This document shows, piece after piece, positions 25,144 through 34,757 of a stretch of 64,000 nt of DNA. Each line of letters opens with the position of its first letter. The first letter of the stretch is position 1. A program made the position numbers and the translations under genes. The DNA is from Sphingobacterium sp. PCS056 (GTDB taxonomy: Bacteria; Bacteroidota; Bacteroidia; Sphingobacteriales; Sphingobacteriaceae), in contig NZ_CP096883.1 in NCBI RefSeq assembly GCF_023273895.1, positions 4,154,001 through 4,218,000 on the forward strand, given 5' to 3'. The notes under the pieces are model-generated. The model was not told where the DNA came from. It saw only the letters and a program-made list of their open reading frames with translations, and ran no database searches.

Positions 25144-28100
25144 TTATATCACATTATTCTTTTGTGCTTGAATATATTCAGAAGGAGTCATTTTATACTT
25201 TGCCTTAAATACTTTGGTAAAATAATTAGGATTTGAAAAACCAGTTTCATAAGCAATCTCAGATATGGAATTGCTGCTTTTTTCTAATAAAGTAGCAGCG
25301 CGCTCTAATCTTACGGAACGTATAAAATCAACGGGACTCATTCCTGAAAATTCAAGCAACCTATTGTACAGGGATGTTCTGCTTATAGATAAGTGATTGC
25401 TCAATAGCTCAACAGACAGTTGCGGGTTATCCAAGTTTTCATGAACATATTCAAATACGCTCTGTAAAAACCTTTCTTTCTCAGAAAGGACTTCCACTTC
25501 AGGGGACACAAATGATAACTGTTTGCTATATGCATCTTTAAAAGCTTGATTTAGGAGCAATAGACTATTAACTTTTGCCAATAATACTGCCGTGTCAAAG
25601 GGTTTTGAAATATAATCTACTGCGCCTGACTCAAGACCGCAGACCAATCCATTTTCTACTCTGGAAGCTGTCAACAATATAATTGGAATATGTTTAGTCC
25701 GTTTATCCCGAACTAATTTCTGAGTCAATTCCATACCATTCATGATGGGCATCTGTACATCCGAAATGATCAGATCGGGATGATGAAAGAGGGCTTTCTG
25801 CCATCCTTCTTGCCCATTTGAAGCTTCGAAAATTTGATATAAAGAATCCAGTCGGCTTTTTAGAAAACCTCGAAAATCGTCATCATCCTCTACGATCAAC
25901 ACCACTGGACGAAGACGAATGTGCGGATCAGCAAGATCTTGCTCTCTCGGGGTATCAGACTCCGAAATCTCATCATGTACAATCTCCATTTTTTCCAAAA
26001 GAAGATCAAAAGAAAAGGAACTCCCAAATCCGGGCTCACTCTCCACATACATCTTGCCGCCATACATCTTAACAAATGAATCTGCAATTGACAAACCGAT
26101 ACCAGATCCTTGATTCAAAATATTAGCTTGCGTATCGTGTTGATAAAAACTATCAAAAATAGCTTGATGAGACTCCTTTGGAATTCCGACGCCATCATCC
26201 TTAACCATTATTTTTACTTTGATCATATTGCCTGCTTCTTGTACTTCAACGGACTGGATATGGACAGAAATATTCCCTCCTTTTTCAGTAAATTTAAAAG
26301 CATTCGACAATAAATTAAATATAATACGCTCTATTTTATTATGATCGAAAGAAGTTAATATATGGTCTTCACAGGTCATAAAACGATAGTTGACTTCCTT
26401 TTGAATGGCCATGTCACTAAAAGAATCATACATATCTTTGACAAATGCCACCAAATCCCCTTTCGTATTATGGAGCTTCAATTCATTTTCCTCCATTTTT
26501 CTAAAATCGAGCAACTGGTTGACCAGATTGAGCAAGCGATGAGCATTACGTTTTATAAGCGCGATCTGCTGAGAAGTTTCCTTATCTTTTTCCTTAAGCA
26601 ATAAAATATCAATTGGCCCCGTAATTAACGAAATCGGAGTACGAAATTCATGACTCAAATTTGTCAAAAATTTAATTTTCATCTGATCCAGCTGATGGAG
26701 ATTGTCTGCATTTCGACGTTCCTGCTCTAACGCAAACTTTTGTTTGAGTTGACGCACGCCTCTACTTCTCAACCAATATAATCCGACTAAAATCACGATA
26801 GCATAAAACACAAAGGCATAACCTTTTAACCAGATCGGCGGCGCAACATAAACTACAATAGACTTAATTTCTTCATCCCAGATCCCATCATTATTGCTCG
26901 CCCTTACTTCAAAAGTATAGGTTCCAGGATCTAAATTGGTATAATAAGCAATATGTTCCTTACCCGCTTTTATCCAGTTTTTATCAAACCCCAACAATCG
27001 ATACTCATATTGATTGTCCTCAGATACCGTCATGTTTAATGCAGCAAATGCGATCGAAAAGTTTTGCTTATACTTTAGGGAGATCTTTTGAGCAGTTAAT
27101 AATGATTCAGATATAACACCACCTTGAACAGGACTTATTACTTTATTGTCAATCTTTAATTCTGTTAATACAGGTTTAGATCGGTTATTATTAACTTTCA
27201 GATTATTGGGATAAAAATGATTAAATCCTTCCTGACCACCAAAATATACCTCCCCATCCGATAGCGTTAGTCCCGCCCCCAACATGAAAGCCCCCTCTTG
27301 CAGCCCGACCGAATAAGCATAATTTTTAAATATTTTTTGCATTGGATCATAACAGCTCAATCCTTTATTTGTACTAAACCATATTTTCCCAGCCTGATCC
27401 TCGACGATACTCTGTACGACATCATTGATCAAGCCATCACGTTCAGATAGCGTTTTAAATTGCTGATCACCTTTTTGCAACAGCCCTACTCCATTCCCAT
27501 TGGTGCCTGCATACACATTTCCAGAGCGGTCCGTATAGATCGATAAGACATAATTATTAGGCAAAGCGTTTGTACCTTTATTATAATACGATGTTTTACG
27601 GGTATATGGATTATAAACACAAATCCCAGCACCATACGTGCCTACCCACATTTGTCCCTCATGGTCTCTTCTCAAAGCGCGAATAAAATCTGCCGAGGGA
27701 CTGATCTCATCTGCTGTCGGATTATCAGAACGACGGAATTTTTTGACAAGACCATCTTTAGACTGTATCACATTTATTCCGCCGCCATTGGTCCCGACCC
27801 ATATATCTCCGTAGATATCTTTCTCCAAACTAAAAACTTCGCTATTATTCAATTGATTATCACCAGGTCCTGTCAAATATTGTGTACGGGATTTCGTTTC
27901 TAGATCAAACTTAATCACGCCCTTACCAAAAGTTCCCATCCATATTTCGCTAGCATGATCACCACTTTTTAACGCTAATACTGTCAATTCTTTATCTCCA
28001 GTTGGAATAGCGGATAATCGATCAGAAGTACGGTCGTACATATACAATCCACCTCCATCTGTGCCCACCACAACATTGTTTTTATACGGCAGAAATGAAG

Positions 28101-29208
28101 TGATCATATTAATCTCCTTATTTTCATTACCATAGCTGTCTATTGTCTTCAAGTTAAATTGGTTCAAGTTGACATCAAACTTATTCAGCCCCCCCTGCAC
28201 CGTTCCGACCCAATATATTCCAAACTTGTCTAGATATATAGAACGAATCGATTTATGACTGATACTTCTGGCATTTCTAACATCTCGATTAAAAAATTTA
28301 AGTTCAAAATTGGTGGTATTTAATACGCCTAAACCATTATCAGTTCCGATCCACAGTCCCCCTTTTAAATCTTTGGCAATACTATAAATGCGCTTACTGC
28401 CTAATTTAGCACCTAATGTTGGCTGAAATACAGAAAATTGATCTTCATGATTACCTTTATACACAATTCCTTCCAGAGAAGAAACCCAAATACGCTTATG
28501 CTCATCCTCCTCAATACAAGTCAATTCCAGCAGTTGACCATGAGATGCGAGGAGGTGTTGCACAGCATAACTTTTACTATCTTTCAGATTAGCGCTAAAC
28601 TGATAGATTTTATTTTCAGCCGCTACCCACATCCGTCCCTGACTGTCCCTAAAAACATAGCGGGATGTCAACTTTGTAAACTTCTTTTCGATAGCTCCAT
28701 ACGGAGCACCTAGTGGTTTATGAATATCTTTAACATTAATGATAAAGAGCCCACCATATGAGGTCACCCAGATATTACCTGCGACATCCGTATGAATTGC
28801 TGTTATTGCCGTACTTAACCAGTCACCTTTAGCATTTCGATCATAACTTACTATTTTGTCCAATTTACGATCATAGTAGCTTAAGCTTCCGCCATTAGTA
28901 CCTATCCAAACCCTTCCCATCTCATCTTCACATAGTGCAGTGATGTGATTGGATTTTAAACCAGCTTCAACATCTGCGTTATAACGATAAACTTTAAACG
29001 TATAACCATCAAATCGATTTAACCCATCTTCTGTTCCAATCCATAAAAAACCATAACTATCTCTATAGGTACTAAACACGGTATTAGAAGATAAGCCGTC
29101 TTTTATTGTATAATGTTCAAATGAATGAGGTAACTCTTGCGCATTAGAAACAGTGCAAAAAATAAATGTAATGATTATTAAAAATTTGCACTTGAATAAA
29201 TTCAACAT
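25144..29208 (-). CDS. Hybrid two-component system regulator (HTCS) of the xylan locus, 1354 aa
   Basis: Order of parts: signal peptide; some 14 two-bladed reg-prop propeller repeats (typical WIGTxxGLNRF/WVGTNGGGIN phrases) to about residue 720; a Y_Y_Y Ig-like domain (YEYRLLGFDKNW, LDPGTYTFEVRASNNDG); a membrane helix near 790-810; HisKA with the phospho-His in NLSHEFRTP (about 853); HATPase with N box NLLSNAFKF and G boxes DDGVGIP and GSGIGLS; a receiver with the phospho-Asp in LIISDVQMP (about 1147); and an AraC helix-turn-helix at the end (LYNRLLEFSGMSP, ISEIAYETGFSNPNYF). In Bacteroidota such proteins sense an oligosaccharide in the periplasm and activate their own PUL. Divergent from the SusC/SusD cassette, it most likely senses a xylo-oligosaccharide. 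Confidence 0.95.
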   Translation of the reverse strand: MLNLFKCKFLIIITFIFCTVSNAQELPHSFEHYTIKDGLSSNTVFSTYRDSYGFLWIGTEDGLNRFDGYTFKVYRYNADVEAGLKSNHITALCEDEMGRVWIGTNGGSLSYYDRKLDKIVSYDRNAKGDWLSTAITAIHTDVAGNIWVTSYGGLFIINVKDIHKPLGAPYGAIEKKFTKLTSRYVFRDSQGRMWVAAENKIYQFSANLKDSKSYAVQHLLASHGQLLELTCIEEDEHKRIWVSSLEGIVYKGNHEDQFSVFQPTLGAKLGSKRIYSIAKDLKGGLWIGTDNGLGVLNTTNFELKFFNRDVRNARSISHKSIRSIYLDKFGIYWVGTVQGGLNKFDVNLNQFNLKTIDSYGNENKEINMITSFLPYKNNVVVGTDGGGLYMYDRTSDRLSAIPTGDKELTVLALKSGDHASEIWMGTFGKGVIKFDLETKSRTQYLTGPGDNQLNNSEVFSLEKDIYGDIWVGTNGGGINVIQSKDGLVKKFRRSDNPTADEISPSADFIRALRRDHEGQMWVGTYGAGICVYNPYTRKTSYYNKGTNALPNNYVLSIYTDRSGNVYAGTNGNGVGLLQKGDQQFKTLSERDGLINDVVQSIVEDQAGKIWFSTNKGLSCYDPMQKIFKNYAYSVGLQEGAFMLGAGLTLSDGEVYFGGQEGFNHFYPNNLKVNNNRSKPVLTELKIDNKVISPVQGGVISESLLTAQKISLKYKQNFSIAFAALNMTVSEDNQYEYRLLGFDKNWIKAGKEHIAYYTNLDPGTYTFEVRASNNDGIWDEEIKSIVVYVAPPIWLKGYAFVFYAIVILVGLYWLRSRGVRQLKQKFALEQERRNADNLHQLDQMKIKFLTNLSHEFRTPISLITGPIDILLLKEKDKETSQQIALIKRNAHRLLNLVNQLLDFRKMEENELKLHNTKGDLVAFVKDMYDSFSDMAIQKEVNYRFMTCEDHILTSFDHNKIERIIFNLLSNAFKFTEKGGNISVHIQSVEVQEAGNMIKVKIMVKDDGVGIPKESHQAIFDSFYQHDTQANILNQGSGIGLSIADSFVKMYGGKMYVESEPGFGSSFSFDLLLEKMEIVHDEISESDTPREQDLADPHIRLRPVVLIVEDDDDFRGFLKSRLDSLYQIFEASNGQEGWQKALFHHPDLIISDVQMPIMNGMELTQKLVRDKRTKHIPIILLTASRVENGLVCGLESGAVDYISKPFDTAVLLAKVNSLLLLNQAFKDAYSKQLSFVSPEVEVLSEKERFLQSVFEYVHENLDNPQLSVELLSNHLSISRTSLYNRLLEFSGMSPVDFIRSVRLERAATLLEKSSNSISEIAYETGFSNPNYFTKVFKAKYKMTPSEYIQAQKNNVI

Positions 29209-29634
29209 ATTTATGTTTAATAAGTTAACTGGTTAAAGGTTTACAGCAACACTTTTTATAAATATCACCATACTCCTAAACTATCAAAAAAAATAGATTA
29301 TTTGATCATTTAAGTACAATTTTAACATACTTACTCATCATTTGAACATTCTTACCTCCACAAGAATGTTACATCAACTAGTTTTGGATTAATAATTATA
29401 AACCAACCACCAAGGATAATTTTCACTATTTGTTATTAGATCTAACCAACCTAATGAACAATCGAAAACAATATGCTTGGCATTTATAAACCATTTAGAT
29501 GAACAAGATTATGAGCACAAAAAACAGTACTTAGCAATCCATGATGAGAAGTAGCTATCAACGCTAATGAACCCTTCTGATAGGGTAAGCCAATTAATGA
29601 TTTTAAACCAATTTATCTAATCAATTAAAATATT
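29209..29634. promoter_or_regulatory. Divergent control region between HTCS and the first susC
   Basis: These 426 bases hold the promoters of the regulator and of the transport cassette. Two direct copies of AACATWCTTAC lie at 29324-29334 and 29345-29355, exactly 21 bases apart (two helical turns on one face). The second copy is also the left arm of an inverted repeat with AAGAATGTT at 29362-29370. AraC-type output domains of HTCS proteins bind direct repeats, so this is the best candidate for the operator. No clear -33/-7 pair was placed. Confidence 0.55.
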
Positions 29635-32600
29635 ATGATGAAATATACCATCACACTTATTTGGTATGAGAAAAGACTATGGGGTATTCTCCTCCTTCAT
29701 ATTACATCGCTTCTTATCCTAATGCTCGGAACAAGTCCGTTATCTGCACAAGAATTAAGACAAATACGAGGTACCGTTGTTGACCAGAAAAAACAAGCTG
29801 TTGAAAGTGCATCTGTTAGGGTGAAAGACGGAAACACTGGAATATCAACAGATATCAATGGTGCATTTTCTATTCAAGTACCTAAAAACCGTAATACACT
29901 AATCATATCCAAAATTGGATATACGACGACAGAAGTAAATATTGGCAACAAAACTGAATTACAGATCGTACTCAACAGTTCCAATATCGATATCGATGAG
30001 ATTGTGGTTGTCGGTTACGGTACACAGAAAAAAGAAACTGTCGTGGGCGCCGTAACACAAACGACTGGCAAGGTGCTAGAAAGAGCCGGAGGTGTATCCA
30101 GTGTCGGAGCTGCCCTGACGGGTAACGTACCGGGAGTAGTTACCACCGCCAGTACAGGCATGCCCGGAGAAGAAGATCCACGTATTGTGATTCGCGGACG
30201 CAGTACTTGGAATAATACAGATCCCTTAACGATGGTCGATGGTGTAGAACGTCCATTGAGCAGTGTCGATATCAGTTCGATTGAAACGGTATCGGTACTA
30301 AAAGATGCCACCGCTACTGCCGTTTATGGTGTACGTGGAGCCAACGGAGTTATTCTGATTACCACCAAAAGAGGTCGAGAAGGCAGAGCATCCGTAAGAG
30401 GTACAGTCAATAATATCGTTAAAACGGTATCCCAATTACCTGGGAAAATGGATTCATATGATGCCATGATGCTACGCAACCGTGTTATCGAAAACGAATT
30501 GGCACTTTCTCCCAATAGTTGGATTTCTTACCAACCACAAGACCTGATCAACAAATACCGTTATCCTGCCAATCTAGAAGAAAAAGAGCGTTATGTCAAC
30601 ACCAATTGGGCAGAGGAGCTATTCAAGGGACATGCTTTCTCGCAAAATAGCAATCTTAATATTGCGGGGGGTACTAATTTTGTAAAATACTTTGCAAGTG
30701 CTGATTATTTATACGAAGGTGATATGTTTCGCGAAAATGATAACAATCGCGGTTACAAACCCGGTTATGGTTTCAACCGCTTAAACATGCGATCTAACTT
30801 AGATTTTCAGCTCACGCCAACCACCAAATTTTCAGCAAATCTAGCAGGATCGCACGGAAGAAGAAAAAGTCCTTGGGGTGGAGGAAATAATTACAGCTAT
30901 TGGATAGCGGCTTATACGGTACCTCCAGATGTTATTTACCCAAGATACGCAGACGGCACATGGGGATTTTACAAGCCTGATTCACAAGTAGGTATCAACT
31001 CTGCACAAGCACTGGCTACATCTGGAGTAGAATTGACAACTACCAGTAAAATAACGTCAGATTTTATCTTAGAGCAAGACCTTAAAATGTTTGTAGATGG
31101 TTTAAAAGTCAGAGGAAGCATATCGCTCGATAATACATTTGTCGAGTCCGGAAGAGGAGTTAACGATCTGTACAATAATGTACAAAGTAAATGGATTGAC
31201 CCAGAAACAGGATTGGCCGTTTACGGCCAAAATATAGATAATAGCCGTTTTGACTTTGTGGAAGGGATCAACTGGGCTCAACAATCTGGAGCAGTAAATA
31301 ATGGACTGACTTACAGACGCCTATTCTACCAGTTGCAATTGGATTATGCCACCCAAATAGCCAATGACCATAACATTACCGCTATGGGTTTGTTCAACCG
31401 AAATCAATATGCTACTGGAAGTATACAGCCCTTTTATCGCGAAGACTGGGTATTCCGTACAACCTACAATTACAAAGGAAAATATATGCTTGATTACAGT
31501 GGAGCTTATACTGGATCTGAAAAATTTGCCCGCGGGTATCGATTTGGATTTTTCAATTCTGGAGGTATCGGGTGGTTAATGTCTGAGGAAAACTTCATGA
31601 AAAATATTTCCTTTATAGACATGTTAAAGCTTCGTGCTTCCTATGGAGATATTGGAGATGACAATGTCAATGGACGCTACTTATACTTAACACAATGGTC
31701 TTATGGCGGTCAGTCGCATATGGGAACTGTTGGGGAAGCTCCAGAGCGCAGTACTTATATTTGGTACAAAGAAAATGAGTTAGGTAACCCAAATGTACGT
31801 TGGGAAAAAGTAAGAAAATTCAATTTCGGTACCGACTTCTCCTTTTTCAAAGGAATGCTATCAGGACAAGTGAATATATTCAGTGATAAGAGAACCGATG
31901 TGTTGATCACTGGAAATAATCGTGCAATACCCGACTATTTTGGCGTAGCAGCCCCTGCAGCCAACTTGGGGATCGTGACAAATAAAGGATATGAAGTAGA
32001 GTTTAAGTTTAATAAATCAATCAATCAACACTGGCGTTTATGGGGTGATATGAACTTTACACATGCCAAAGATAAAGTGATAGAAGGAGATAGTCCCGCA
32101 TTATTGCCCGATTATCAAAAACTCGATGACAAGCAAATTAGCCAGACCTACACCCATGTCAGTGGCGGATACTATAATACTTGGGATGAATTATATGCAA
32201 GTACGATACATGACAATAATGATGCAAATAAACTACCTGGCAACTATCACATTCTGGATTACAATGGCGATGGATTGATCGATTCCAAGGATAATATACC
32301 GTATGCCTACCCGTCTACACCGCAAAATACGTACAACTTAACACTCGGATTTGACTGGAAAAATTTTAGCATCATGACCCAATGGTATGGTGTCAACAAT
32401 GTCACCCGTCAGGTGGTATTAAACAGTTTCGAGAGACAGCGCAATTTAGCTTATTACGAAGGATCATATTGGTCCAAGGATCAAACAGATGCCGATGTAC
32501 CCTTACCCCGTTGGCTAGCCACCCCGAGTAACTATACGCAGGGAAGCCGTTTTATGTACGATGGATCCTATATCCGATTAAAGACTGCCGAAATTGCGTA

Positions 32601-32799
32601 CAACTTGACTGCTGAAAACAATTTTATCCGTCGTATGGGATTCCAACATATTCGCATCTTCCTCAATGGTCATAACCTTTTATTCTGGTCCAAAATGCCC
32701 GACGATCGAGAATCTAACTACGCCGGTACTGGTTGGGCTTCACAAGGCGCCTACCCTACCGTCAAACGTTTTAACCTAGGTGCCAACATTACTTTTTAA
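29635..32799 (+). CDS. SusC-type TonB-dependent outer-membrane transporter (XusA-like), 1054 aa
   Basis: A long-n-region signal peptide ends at LSA-QE. It is followed by a carboxypeptidase-regulatory-like domain (IRGTVVDQKKQAVESASVRVKDG...GYTTTEV, about 44-120), the TonB box region IDEIVVVGYGTQKKE, the plug (ALTGNVPGVVTT, VDGVERPLSSVDISSIETVSVLKDATATAVYG), and a 22-strand barrel ending GANITF with the C-terminal aromatic residue. SusC proteins import oligosaccharides using TonB energy, with their SusD partner as lid. The gene is first in the plus-strand cassette and is followed by its susD after 5 bases. The cassette order SusC-SusD-SusC-SusD-lipoprotein-GH10 equals the xusA-E/xyn10C core of xylan-degrading Bacteroidetes. 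Confidence 0.93.
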   Translation: MMKYTITLIWYEKRLWGILLLHITSLLILMLGTSPLSAQELRQIRGTVVDQKKQAVESASVRVKDGNTGISTDINGAFSIQVPKNRNTLIISKIGYTTTEVNIGNKTELQIVLNSSNIDIDEIVVVGYGTQKKETVVGAVTQTTGKVLERAGGVSSVGAALTGNVPGVVTTASTGMPGEEDPRIVIRGRSTWNNTDPLTMVDGVERPLSSVDISSIETVSVLKDATATAVYGVRGANGVILITTKRGREGRASVRGTVNNIVKTVSQLPGKMDSYDAMMLRNRVIENELALSPNSWISYQPQDLINKYRYPANLEEKERYVNTNWAEELFKGHAFSQNSNLNIAGGTNFVKYFASADYLYEGDMFRENDNNRGYKPGYGFNRLNMRSNLDFQLTPTTKFSANLAGSHGRRKSPWGGGNNYSYWIAAYTVPPDVIYPRYADGTWGFYKPDSQVGINSAQALATSGVELTTTSKITSDFILEQDLKMFVDGLKVRGSISLDNTFVESGRGVNDLYNNVQSKWIDPETGLAVYGQNIDNSRFDFVEGINWAQQSGAVNNGLTYRRLFYQLQLDYATQIANDHNITAMGLFNRNQYATGSIQPFYREDWVFRTTYNYKGKYMLDYSGAYTGSEKFARGYRFGFFNSGGIGWLMSEENFMKNISFIDMLKLRASYGDIGDDNVNGRYLYLTQWSYGGQSHMGTVGEAPERSTYIWYKENELGNPNVRWEKVRKFNFGTDFSFFKGMLSGQVNIFSDKRTDVLITGNNRAIPDYFGVAAPAANLGIVTNKGYEVEFKFNKSINQHWRLWGDMNFTHAKDKVIEGDSPALLPDYQKLDDKQISQTYTHVSGGYYNTWDELYASTIHDNNDANKLPGNYHILDYNGDGLIDSKDNIPYAYPSTPQNTYNLTLGFDWKNFSIMTQWYGVNNVTRQVVLNSFERQRNLAYYEGSYWSKDQTDADVPLPRWLATPSNYTQGSRFMYDGSYIRLKTAEIAYNLTAENNFIRRMGFQHIRIFLNGHNLLFWSKMPDDRESNYAGTGWASQGAYPTVKRFNLGANITF

Positions 32800-32804
32800 T
32801 CGAC

Positions 32805-34721
32805 ATGATGATGAAAAAATATTTAAAAATTATAGTGTCTTTTGGTGTCATAGTTTCCTCTTCATACATGAGTTCCTGTAAAAAGTACCTCGATAAAGAA
32901 GAGCAATCTATTATCTCAGAAAAAGAAGCTTTTAAAAACTTTAATAATTTCCAAGGATATACCGAAGAGCTCTACCATTGTATTGTTAATTTCAGCAATC
33001 TCTACTATACAAATTCGTGGAACTGGGGAGAAGACGAGATTACCTCTACTGCTGGCGACTACCACTTTATACATAAGATTGATAATGGCAATTTTTGGGG
33101 CTGGCAGGCACAGCACGATGGTTGGGGTTCGGGATGGATGGAACAAAATGATTTTACAACAGAATTTTTAGGAGGAAACGATCGCAACATCAATAAAGAT
33201 CTGTGGAATGCAGCTTGGTTCGGCCTTCGCAAAATCAGCATTGGTCTTGAAAATATGGATAAAATGACCGAAGCCTCTCAGGAAGAACGGGACCTTATTA
33301 AAGGACAGTTGCTTTTCTTTAGAGGCTGGTTTCACCATCGCTTGATGGAATATTTCGGAGGTATGCCTTATATCAATAAGGTATTGCCAAGTGATGAGAA
33401 ACTCACCCTTCCCCGTCTAAATTATCATGAATGTGCAGATTTGGCAGCAGCAGATTTCCGCGAAGCAGCTAATCTTTTGCCCATCAATTGGGATGATACC
33501 AATCCGGGCAAAAGAACACTGGGGAAAAATGCTTTGCGCATCAATAAAATAATGGCTTTAGGTTATCTGGGTAAAAATTACCTGTGGGCAGGTAGCCCAC
33601 TGATGAATTTTACGGTAACCGGTAGCCGCACCTATCAAGCAGATTATTGTAAAAAAGCAGCCGAAGCGTTTGGAGAATTGTTGTCGCTCACCGAAGGTGG
33701 ACAGACTCCTTATAAATTGGTAGATTTTGAAAACTATCATCTCAATTTCTATACCATCAGTGAAAATTGGGCACTCCCAGGAAGTACTGAGGCCATATTT
33801 AGAGGTCCTTATAATGCGGGTAACAACACCCATTATGGAACCAGTAAGCAGTATATGCCAAGCTTAATCACCGAAGGCGATGCTCTCAAATTTGTCCCTA
33901 CAGCCAATTATGTCAATTATTATGGAATGGCTAATGGTTTACCCATTAAAGATATCACACAAGCAGATGCAGAATCTGGATATGATCCACAATATCCATG
34001 GAAAGGACGTGACCCAAGATTTTACAATGATATCGTCTTTGATGGCGTTAAGGTTATAAAAGGTACCATACCTCCCAAGGATAGACCAGAAAATGAATAC
34101 CGATATGCACAACTCTATACCAATGGATCTTATCGTAATATTCAAAATGGAAGCCGTACAGGTTACACGCTTCGCAAATTTATTCCATTAACAACAAATG
34201 ATTATGACAGAGCTTTTGACTATGGATCCAATATGCATATCTATGTTCCTTATATGCGTCTGGCAGATGTCTACCTCATGTATGCAGAAGCGGCATCTAT
34301 GGGAAATAATTCTGCTAATGGAAAATCGGCAAATTATAACAAAACAGCGGTAGAGGCAGTCAATATAATTCGTAAACGTGCTGGAGTCGCTGATGTAAAC
34401 ACGAAATTCTTGGCTTCTTCAGATGCCTTTATTGGTGAATTACGCCGCGAAAGAGCTGTTGAACTTGCCTATGAAGGACATCGTTTCAATGATTTGAGAA
34501 GATGGTTGTTACTTACAGAAAGTCCATACACCCTAAAAACTGCGCTTGAATTTGATAGGACGGGAACTTTCAATACAACTGACCCTACTCAAAACCGTGT
34601 GGTTAATATGAAAGAAAAAGTATTAGTAGAACGAAAATTTACAAGCAAGCACTACTGGCTTCCCTTAAAAGTATCGGATGTCAGTATGTACCCTGAATTT
34701 TCACAAAATCCCGGATGGTAA
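32805..34721 (+). CDS. SusD/RagB-type surface glycan-binding lipoprotein (XusB-like), 638 aa
   Basis: Lipoprotein signal with acylated Cys at 25 (YMSSC-KKYLD). The KKYLDKEE start, the N-terminal SusD-like segment, the TPR-helix part (RKISIGLENMDKM, LLFFRGWFHHRLMEYFGGMPYI) and the C-terminal RagB region (YMRLADVYLMYAEA, INIIRKRAG-like phrase, RRERAVELAYEGHRFNDLRRW, HYWLPLKVSDV) are all present. SusD proteins sit on the outer surface and cap the SusC barrel, binding xylan pieces. It lies 5 bases after susC number one. Confidence 0.93.
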   Translation: MMMKKYLKIIVSFGVIVSSSYMSSCKKYLDKEEQSIISEKEAFKNFNNFQGYTEELYHCIVNFSNLYYTNSWNWGEDEITSTAGDYHFIHKIDNGNFWGWQAQHDGWGSGWMEQNDFTTEFLGGNDRNINKDLWNAAWFGLRKISIGLENMDKMTEASQEERDLIKGQLLFFRGWFHHRLMEYFGGMPYINKVLPSDEKLTLPRLNYHECADLAAADFREAANLLPINWDDTNPGKRTLGKNALRINKIMALGYLGKNYLWAGSPLMNFTVTGSRTYQADYCKKAAEAFGELLSLTEGGQTPYKLVDFENYHLNFYTISENWALPGSTEAIFRGPYNAGNNTHYGTSKQYMPSLITEGDALKFVPTANYVNYYGMANGLPIKDITQADAESGYDPQYPWKGRDPRFYNDIVFDGVKVIKGTIPPKDRPENEYRYAQLYTNGSYRNIQNGSRTGYTLRKFIPLTTNDYDRAFDYGSNMHIYVPYMRLADVYLMYAEAASMGNNSANGKSANYNKTAVEAVNIIRKRAGVADVNTKFLASSDAFIGELRRERAVELAYEGHRFNDLRRWLLLTESPYTLKTALEFDRTGTFNTTDPTQNRVVNMKEKVLVERKFTSKHYWLPLKVSDVSMYPEFSQNPGW

Positions 34722-34757
34722 CTCGAATGAGCGATCAATTCATAAAATTATGAGACA

